DNA of 7,277 bases, taken from positions 1 to 7,277 of the forward strand of contig CAKTTT010000122.1 of assembly GCA_934615635.1 (NCBI GenBank). The letters run 5' to 3'. The notes below the pieces were generated by a model. It saw only the letters and a program-made list of their open reading frames with translations, searched no databases and was not told where the DNA came from. This document shows, in pieces, positions 1 to 4,316 of this stretch (position 1 is its first letter; each line of letters begins with the position of its first letter). The stretch comes from an uncultured Eubacteriales bacterium. GTDB lineage: Bacteria > Bacillota > Clostridia > Oscillospirales > Acutalibacteraceae. Both the position numbers and the translations under genes were made by a program.

Positions 1-76
1 CGCACTCCTCGAAATCGAGCAGGTTGCCCAGCACGTTGAAGAGGTTCTCCTTGGCGAAGTCGGTCGTGGGCCGCGC
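1..76 (-). CDS. rsmD: RsmD-type 16S rRNA methyltransferase, internal fragment (foreign to the rest of the window)
   Basis: Read on the minus strand from 76 down to 2, this short stretch gives ARPTTDFAKENLFNVLGN followed by LLDFEEC, with no stop. RPTTDxxxExLFN is the conserved N-terminal signature of RsmD, which methylates G966 of 16S rRNA using S-adenosylmethionine. The FAKENLFNVL...DFE form is, from family knowledge, characteristic of Bacteroidota; E. coli reads RPTTDRVRETLFN. The fragment would continue off the left edge into the SAM-binding motif (LDLFAGTG in the family), which is not visible. At its N-terminal side it runs directly into ligA coding sequence on the opposite strand, so it has no start codon or upstream region here. 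Only 25 residues are available, so the identification rests on the motif alone. Confidence 0.72.
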
Positions 77-82
77 TGGTGG
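70..82. other. Chimeric junction between rsmD fragment and truncated ligA
   Basis: Recognisable RsmD coding sequence on the minus strand reaches about position 76, possibly 79. Recognisable LigA coding sequence on the plus strand begins at about 73 (Ala-Leu-Val-Glu-Lys-Gln). The two coding sequences abut or overlap by a few bases at GCGCTGG. The ligA frame has a stop (TGA, 37-39) inside the RsmD part, so ligA cannot continue leftwards. The join cuts two housekeeping genes of apparently different phyla in mid-gene, which points to a contig-end assembly or library chimera rather than a natural locus. Confidence 0.7.
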
Positions 83-1518
83 AAAAGCAGGAGCTGGAAG
101 GGGAAAAGACCTTTAAGAATCCCCGCAATGCGGCGGCGGGTTCCCTGCGGCAGAAGGATTCCGCCGTCACCCGCAGCCGGAATCTGGCTATTTTTGTATT
201 CAACCTGCAGTTGGTGGGGGGAAAGGATATCCGGACTCACTCCGCTTCCCTGGAACAGATGAAAAATTGGGGATTCTCCATTATCCCCTTTTACAAAACC
301 GCCGCTTCCATCGATGAGGTGATCGAGGAAGTGGCGAGGATCGGTCGGGAACGGGCTTCCTTTTCCTTTGATATCGACGGTGCGGTTGTAAAGGTGGATG
401 ACTTTTCACACAGAGAGCTGTTGGGCAGCACCTCAAAATTTCCCAAATGGGCGGTGGCCTTCAAATATCCGCCGGAAGAGAAGGAAACCACCGTCCTAGA
501 CGTGCAGGTGAATGTGGGCCGCACCGGCGTACTGACCCCCACCGGCGTTTTTGAGCCGGTGACGCTGTCCGGGACAACGGTAAGCAGGGCCTCCCTCCAC
601 AACGAGGATTTCATCAAGGAAAAGGGAATCGGCATCGGCGACCGGGTGGTACTGCGCAAGGCGGGGGAGATCATTCCCGAAGTGGTGCGGGTAGCCGCTC
701 ATGCGGCGGACTCCCGGCCCTTTCAGATGCCGGATCACTGTCCCTCCTGCGGTTCTCCTGTGACCCGGGAGGAAGGAGAAGCGGCGCTGCGGTGCAACAA
801 CCCCGAATGTCCCGCCCAGTTAGTGCGGCATTTGATCCATTTCGCTTCCCGGGACGCCATGGACATCGAGGGATTGGGACCGGCGGTGCTGGAGCAGTTG
901 GTGGGAGAGAAATTGATCTGTAATGCTTATGAGCTTTACGGCTTGAAGAGGGAAAATCTGGTGGAGCTGGAGCGGATGGGGGAGAAATCCGCGGATAATC
1001 TGCTGGCGGCCATCGAGAAATCCAAGGAATGTGATTTGTTCCGCGTGATATACGCGTTGGGAATCCGTCATATCGGGCAGAAGGCGGCCAAGCTGTTGGC
1101 CGACCGTTTTGGCTCCATGGAAGCGGTGATGGCCGCCGGCCTGGAGGAGATCAACGCTATCGACGGTTTCGGCGGGATTATGGCGGAAAGCGTGGTGCGC
1201 TTTTTTGCGCTGCCTCAGTCCCGACATTTTGTGGAGCAGCTTCAGGCGGCGGGGGTGAACATGCTCTGCCGGACGGAGCGGACGGACAGCCGGTTCGCCG
1301 GCATGACCTTTGTGCTCACCGGCACCCTGCCTCATCTCAAGCGGGACGAGGCGGCGGCGATGATCGAAAAGCTGGGCGGGAAAACCGCCGGAAGCGTTTC
1401 CAAAAAGACCTCCGTGGTGCTGGCGGGGGAGGATGCCGGTAGTAAACTTGTCAAGGCGCAGCAGTTGGGAATACGCGTCATTGATGAGGAAGAATTTATG
1501 GATATGGTCAACGCCTGA
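79..1518 (+). CDS. ligA: NAD+-dependent DNA ligase LigA, 5'-truncated
   Basis: LigA seals nicks in DNA using NAD+ during replication and repair. The 479 residues from the GTG at 79 are the C-terminal ~70% of a ligase that is usually about 665 residues. NPRNAAAGSLRQ lies at residues 14-25; by comparison with E. coli R200 and R208 about 184 residues are missing, including the NMN-binding Ia domain and the KxDG adenylation lysine. Seen in order: motif IV DGAVVK (100-105), motif V KFPKWAVAFKY (120-130), OB fold with TGVLTPTGVFEPV (149-161), a four-cysteine zinc finger (C221, C224, C239, C244), helix-hairpin-helix domain (about 255-390) and a BRCT domain (about 403-479, FVLTGTLP). The GTG is only the first possible start inside the remnant, not the real one; homology begins near 73. 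The intact organism's gene should be normal, since the break is a contig join. It is followed after 62 bp by a lipoprotein gene on the same strand. Confidence 0.96.
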   Translation: MEKQELEGEKTFKNPRNAAAGSLRQKDSAVTRSRNLAIFVFNLQLVGGKDIRTHSASLEQMKNWGFSIIPFYKTAASIDEVIEEVARIGRERASFSFDIDGAVVKVDDFSHRELLGSTSKFPKWAVAFKYPPEEKETTVLDVQVNVGRTGVLTPTGVFEPVTLSGTTVSRASLHNEDFIKEKGIGIGDRVVLRKAGEIIPEVVRVAAHAADSRPFQMPDHCPSCGSPVTREEGEAALRCNNPECPAQLVRHLIHFASRDAMDIEGLGPAVLEQLVGEKLICNAYELYGLKRENLVELERMGEKSADNLLAAIEKSKECDLFRVIYALGIRHIGQKAAKLLADRFGSMEAVMAAGLEEINAIDGFGGIMAESVVRFFALPQSRHFVEQLQAAGVNMLCRTERTDSRFAGMTFVLTGTLPHLKRDEAAAMIEKLGGKTAGSVSKKTSVVLAGEDAGSKLVKAQQLGIRVIDEEEFMDMVNA

Positions 1519-1563
1519 CTCCATAGACGCGCTTTTCCTCCAGTTTGGCCGGGAATGTTGAAC

Positions 1564-1570
1564 GGAAAGG
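1564..1570 (+). promoter_or_regulatory. Ribosome binding site of the lipoprotein gene
   Basis: GGAAAGG ends 10 bases before the ATG at 1581. It favours this ATG over the TTG at 1545, because only the ATG gives a protein that begins directly with a lipoprotein signal peptide (MKRMLAGLLALV). Confidence 0.55.
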
Positions 1571-1580
1571 ATGGATTTGG

Positions 1581-2096
1581 ATGAAACGGATGCTTGCGGG
1601 GCTGCTGGCCTTGGTTATGACGGTGGGGATGGCCGGCTGTACAGGGGATAAGACCACCTCCTCCGCTGGGGAGCTATCCTCCAGGGAGGAATTATCCAGT
1701 GTTCCGCCGGTGCTGGGGCTGGAGCTAGAAAAACTGCTGACCGCACAGGAGGTATCCGCGGTGCTGGAGCAGGAGATGGCGGGGCCGGAGGTATATGAAG
1801 GTGGAATCTGGATCCGTTTTTCCTCGCCGGATTATCAGGTGCTGGTGGACATCAATATGGACAAGGCTACTCAGGAAATGTTCGAGCAGGCCTGCTCGAA
1901 TTATCCGGACCTGAGGGACGATGAGGAAAGCGGCGAAAACGCCAAATGGAGCACCTCCGCGCAGGAGCTGCTCAAGCTGGAAAAGGGCTATATGATCGGG
2001 ATTCGGATGACCGAGCCGGGAGCGAAGAAGATCACCATGCTCAAGCAGGCTCGGGCGATATTGGAAATACTGACGGCCAGACTGCCGGAAGGCTGA
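1581..2096 (+). CDS. Small secreted lipoprotein of unknown function
   Basis: The 171-residue product starts with a lipoprotein signal peptide: Lys-Arg, a hydrophobic core (residues 5-16) and the lipobox GMAGC, with lipidated cysteine at C20 followed by Thr. It should therefore be anchored on the outer face of the cytoplasmic membrane. Residues 21-45 form a Ser/Thr/Glu-rich linker, and a compact domain follows with LLTAQEVSAVL (52-62), YEGGIWIRFSSPDYQVLVDINMD (72-94) and YMIGIRM (137-143). I do not recognise a named family; it resembles small hypothetical lipoproteins found in Clostridia. It sits 62 bp after ligA with no visible terminator between, so co-transcription with ligA is plausible, and it ends at a strong terminator. 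I infer no function. The gene contains a perfect 20-bp palindrome. Confidence 0.85.
   Translation: MKRMLAGLLALVMTVGMAGCTGDKTTSSAGELSSREELSSVPPVLGLELEKLLTAQEVSAVLEQEMAGPEVYEGGIWIRFSSPDYQVLVDINMDKATQEMFEQACSNYPDLRDDEESGENAKWSTSAQELLKLEKGYMIGIRMTEPGAKKITMLKQARAILEILTARLPEG
1881..1900. repeat. Perfect 20-bp palindrome inside the lipoprotein gene
   Basis: Positions 1881-1890 (TTCGAGCAGG) are followed without any spacer by their exact reverse complement (CCTGCTCGAA), centred on AGGCCT. It lies in frame and encodes Phe-Glu-Gln-Ala-Cys-Ser-Asn (residues 101-107). It could be a protein-binding site, a restriction-modification target context, or chance. Confidence 0.9.
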
Positions 2097-2113
2097 ATAG
2101 GGTTTGGATAGAG

Positions 2114-2145
2114 AAAAGCAGGGGGCTGTAATCCCCCTGCTTTTT
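2114..2145. terminator. Bidirectional intrinsic terminator between lipoprotein gene and araC-type gene
   Basis: A 12-bp perfect stem (AAAAGCAGGGGG at 2114-2125 with CCCCCTGCTTTT at 2133-2144) closes a 7-base loop and ends in a T-run at 2141-2145. The A-run on the left gives a matching T-run on the minus strand. It can thus end both the ligA-lipoprotein transcript and the convergent regulator transcript, whose stop codons lie 17 bp to the left and 12 bp to the right. Confidence 0.92.
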
Positions 2146-2156
2146 ATCGCTTATTT

Positions 2157-2957
2157 TCATTGTACGGCATACAAGAGCCTCTGCTGATACCGGCGGGGCG
2201 ACATGCCATAGTGCTTTTTGAAAGCATTGGAAAAATAGGCGGGGTTGGAAAAACCAAGAATCTCGGCGATTTGGGAAATGCCAAAATGCTGCTGTGCCAG
2301 GAGCCTCCCGGCCTCCTCCATGCGGACGGCGGCGATGTAGCGGGCGGGAGAGAACTGGCTTTCCGCCTGGAAAATATTGCGCAGCGTCCGTTCCGACACA
2401 TGCAGATGGTTTGCCACGGCCTGCACGGTAGCGGTGTCGATATGGGCGCGCAGGTAAAGATCAGCCTGAGAGAAAAGCGCATCCGATCCGCGCTTCGCCG
2501 ATTTGCCGGATATCGTATCCTGACAGGCGCACAGCAGGCAGGAAAACAGGGCGGAAGCGGCCTGTGGATTTCCGTTTTTCAGCCGGTACAGGCATTGCCG
2601 CAGCAGCGGGAGATCCCCTTCGGCCAGACCATGGGGATAGGGGATGTTATAGGCCAGCCGTATAGGGACGGGGGTAAATTCCACCCACCAGAAAAACCAG
2701 TCGTCTTCCAGGCAATAGTAATGAAAATCCCCCTTGGGGGAGAAGAGGAGCAGATCCCCCGCCTTTACCGTCAGCCCCAGGTGGGCCAGCCGCCCCTGCC
2801 CTCGGGTGACGTAAAGCAGCACAGCCGTATCCGTTTTGTAAGGATGATGATGAACGGAATAGCTTTTGTCAGCTTCCACATAATAGACGGATTTTAGGGA
2901 AACAGCGGGCGCAAAGGCCGGTTCGCTCAGAAGGGAATACTCCGCTCTCATGTCCAT
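2157..2957 (-). CDS. AraC-family transcriptional regulator with N-terminal cupin domain
   Basis: The 266-residue protein has the usual AraC-family layout and length. The N-terminal part (about 20-150) is a cupin-like effector domain, seen as YSVHHHPYKTDTAVLLYVTRG (33-53), a GDLLLFSPKGDFHYY segment (67-81) and an aromatic WFFWWVEF strand (87-94). The C-terminal part (about 165-262) holds two helix-turn-helix motifs: TVQAVANHLHVSERTLRNIF (177-196) and the family signature ISQIAEILGFSNPAYFSNAFKKHYGMSPRRY (227-257). ATG at 2955-2957 has AAGGAGG (2963-2969, minus strand) five bases upstream; an alternative ATG two codons later (2949-2951) would have an 11-base spacing. It is divergent from the UROD-like/rhamnosidase operon, so by the normal logic of such loci it is the likely local activator, responding to a sugar or glycoside. 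The ligand is unknown; rhamnose or a rhamnoside is an inference from the neighbours. Confidence 0.95.
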   Translation of the reverse strand: MDMRAEYSLLSEPAFAPAVSLKSVYYVEADKSYSVHHHPYKTDTAVLLYVTRGQGRLAHLGLTVKAGDLLLFSPKGDFHYYCLEDDWFFWWVEFTPVPIRLAYNIPYPHGLAEGDLPLLRQCLYRLKNGNPQAASALFSCLLCACQDTISGKSAKRGSDALFSQADLYLRAHIDTATVQAVANHLHVSERTLRNIFQAESQFSPARYIAAVRMEEAGRLLAQQHFGISQIAEILGFSNPAYFSNAFKKHYGMSPRRYQQRLLYAVQ

Positions 2958-3005
2958 CGCCGCCTCCTTCCGCGCCGTATATTTTACGGGTGCGTCCTCT
3001 CTTTC

Positions 3006-3034
3006 ATCATATCATGGACAGGCCCTCTCCGCAA
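3006..3034 (-). promoter_or_regulatory. Candidate sigma-A promoter of the AraC-family regulator gene
   Basis: On the minus strand TTGCGG (3029-3034, weak -35, three of six matches) is followed after 17 bases by TATGAT (3006-3011, -10, five of six). This leaves roughly 40 bases of leader before the ATG at 2957. The weak -35 fits a regulated gene. The pattern comes from reading only and is not proven. Confidence 0.5.
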
Positions 3035-3040
3035 TCCCCG

Positions 3041-3060
3041 CCGGCAGAGAAGTTTGCCGG
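3041..3060. repeat. Inverted repeat in the divergent control region (candidate operator)
   Basis: CCGGCA (3041-3046) and TGCCGG (3055-3060) form a perfect 6-bp dyad with an 8-base spacer. It lies between the two candidate promoters, 6 bp from the -35 box of the regulator gene. A binding site is possible, although AraC-family proteins more often use direct repeats. Confidence 0.45.
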
Positions 3061-3089
3061 AAATTATAACTTTTCTTCCGCTTTGTTTA

Positions 3090-3118
3090 TTTACTTGCGG
3101 CTATGTCCGTCCTATACT
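3090..3118 (+). promoter_or_regulatory. Candidate sigma-A promoter of the UROD-like/rhamnosidase operon
   Basis: TTTACT (3090-3095, -35, four of six matches) and TATACT (3113-3118, -10, five of six) are separated by 17 bases. Transcription would start near 3125, giving a leader of about 35 bases. The imperfect -35 fits activation by the divergent AraC-type protein, which would bind upstream of 3090. Confidence 0.5.
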
Positions 3119-3159
3119 GATCCATAGGAGATGAATAATGACAGGCGGGAGGAAGGACA

Positions 3160-4290
3160 ATGGAAACCAACCAGGCAAAAGCGATACGGAAAATGCAGGA
3201 TTTTTACGCCTTCAAGCCGGATGCGGAAATTGTGCAGAAGGAATTCGGCTTTTATGTGCTGGATAAGTGGCAGGAGCAGGGATATTTGAAAAAACCGGAC
3301 GAGGTGGAGGATTACTGGGGCTATTTGTGCGGTATTTTCCACTATGATCCGCCGGCGCTAGTGGATGTGATGGGCCTGGGGTGGTGCGAGGCGGAGCTGT
3401 TTCCCCGTTTTGAGGAAAAGCTCCTGGAGGACAGAGGGGATCATGAGGTGATCCAGGATTTCGCTGGGCGGGCCGTGCTGATGTTTAAGGGTAGAAGAGA
3501 GGGCTTTATGCCGGAATATATCGATCACCCCGTCAAGGATTGGAGAACCTGGGAGGAAGACGTCAAATGGCGGCTGGATCCACGCAGCGAGGGGAGGAGC
3601 CGCTTGACGGAAAGTCAGCTTCGCCGTGCTGTCGAGGGACAAAAGCAGGGACTCCATATCACCCAAAGGGTCATCGGCGGTTATATGTATCTGAGAAGCC
3701 TGATGGGGCCGGTGGATCTGTTATATAAGTTTTACGACGAGCCGGAGCTGATCCACGATTGTATGCAGACCTGGCTGAAGCTGGCGGATCATGTGATCGC
3801 CGTGCATCAGGAGCAGGTATCCTTTGACGAGCTGTTTTTCGGTGAGGATATCTGCTATAACACAGGGAGCCTGATATCCCCCGATATGATCCGGGAGTTC
3901 CTGTTCCCCTATTATCAGCAGCTAATCGACAACATGCGCAGACGGAACCGGGGCAGGGAGCTGGTGCTGCAGTTGGATACCGACGGCTACTGCAACGCGG
4001 TGATCGACTTGTACCGGGAGTTGGGCTTTCGCTATTTTTCCCCCTGCGAGGTCGCTTCCCACTGCGATGTGGTGGAGATCGGCAAGCAGTACCCGGATCT
4101 GCTGCTCTCCGGCGGGATAGACAAGCGCGTTCTGGCCGGCTCCAAGGAGGATATCGCCCGGCATGTGGATTCCATCATGTCCTATATGAAAAAGCGCGGG
4201 GGCTACATCCCCACCTGCGATCATGGGGTGCCGGCGGAGGTTCCTTTTGAGAATTATCTGTATTACCGTGAGCTGATGAGCCGGTATTGA
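3160..4290 (+). CDS. Uroporphyrinogen decarboxylase superfamily protein (methyltransferase-like branch), substrate unknown
   Basis: The 376-residue protein has the C-terminal signature of the UROD-like superfamily (PF01208 type): GEDICYNTGSLISPDMIREF (228-247), a metal-site-like LDTDGYC (272-278), EVASHCDVVEI (297-307), LSGGIDKRVLA (316-326) and GGYIPTCDHGVPAEV (347-361) leading into PFENYLYYREL. It lacks the N-terminal PVWxMRQAGR signature of true uroporphyrinogen decarboxylase (HemE), so a haem-pathway role is unlikely. Related superfamily members include the corrinoid methyltransferases MtaA, MtbA and CmuA, in which a zinc site of HxC plus a distant C activates the methyl acceptor; here the corresponding positions would be D273/D275 and C353 (inference). 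No signal peptide is seen, so it is cytoplasmic. ATG at 3160 follows GGGAGGAAGG (3147-3156) with good spacing. It is the first gene of an operon with an alpha-L-rhamnosidase, which suggests a role in glycoside or released-aglycone metabolism. No corrinoid protein is encoded nearby. Confidence 0.88.
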   Translation: METNQAKAIRKMQDFYAFKPDAEIVQKEFGFYVLDKWQEQGYLKKPDEVEDYWGYLCGIFHYDPPALVDVMGLGWCEAELFPRFEEKLLEDRGDHEVIQDFAGRAVLMFKGRREGFMPEYIDHPVKDWRTWEEDVKWRLDPRSEGRSRLTESQLRRAVEGQKQGLHITQRVIGGYMYLRSLMGPVDLLYKFYDEPELIHDCMQTWLKLADHVIAVHQEQVSFDELFFGEDICYNTGSLISPDMIREFLFPYYQQLIDNMRRRNRGRELVLQLDTDGYCNAVIDLYRELGFRYFSPCEVASHCDVVEIGKQYPDLLLSGGIDKRVLAGSKEDIARHVDSIMSYMKKRGGYIPTCDHGVPAEVPFENYLYYRELMSRY

Positions 4291-4302
4291 CCGGCGGCGG
4301 GG

Positions 4303-4309
4303 AAAGGAG
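4303..4309 (+). promoter_or_regulatory. Ribosome binding site that fixes the rhamnosidase start
   Basis: AAAGGAG lies 7 bases before the ATG at 4317. The frame is also open from a TTG at 4287 that overlaps the stop of the preceding gene, but that start would have no comparable site and would add ten residues without family homology. Confidence 0.75.
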
Positions 4310-4316
4310 CGGCAGG

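Noticed and set aside
820..1524. 234-codon minus-strand open frame opposite ligA
   Set aside because: It overlaps conserved LigA domains (zinc finger, HhH, BRCT) on the plus strand, and its translation is His/Gln/Leu-rich and low in recognisable motifs, as is typical of an antisense shadow.
1545..1580. Upstream TTG start that would lengthen the lipoprotein by 12 residues
   Set aside because: The extension would put charged residues ahead of the signal peptide. The ATG at 1581 has a ribosome binding site and begins the signal peptide directly.
2160..2897. 245-codon plus-strand open frame opposite the AraC-type gene
   Set aside because: The minus strand has complete AraC-family signatures, a strong ribosome binding site and correct length. 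The plus-strand translation has no motif.
3063..3068. Perfect TATAAT on the minus strand in the divergent region
   Set aside because: No acceptable -35 hexamer lies 16-19 bases upstream (AATAAA at the 17-base spacing), and it is farther from the regulator gene than a better-matched promoter.
3131..3159. ATG preceded by ATAGGAG upstream of the UROD-like gene, suggesting a leader peptide
   Set aside because: The frame does not close before the main start but runs on out of frame well inside the next gene, so it is not a compact leader peptide. The main start has its own stronger site.
4287..4316. TTG start overlapping the end of the UROD-like gene for the rhamnosidase
   Set aside because: The ATG at 4317 has AAAGGAG seven bases upstream and fits the family's N-terminus better.
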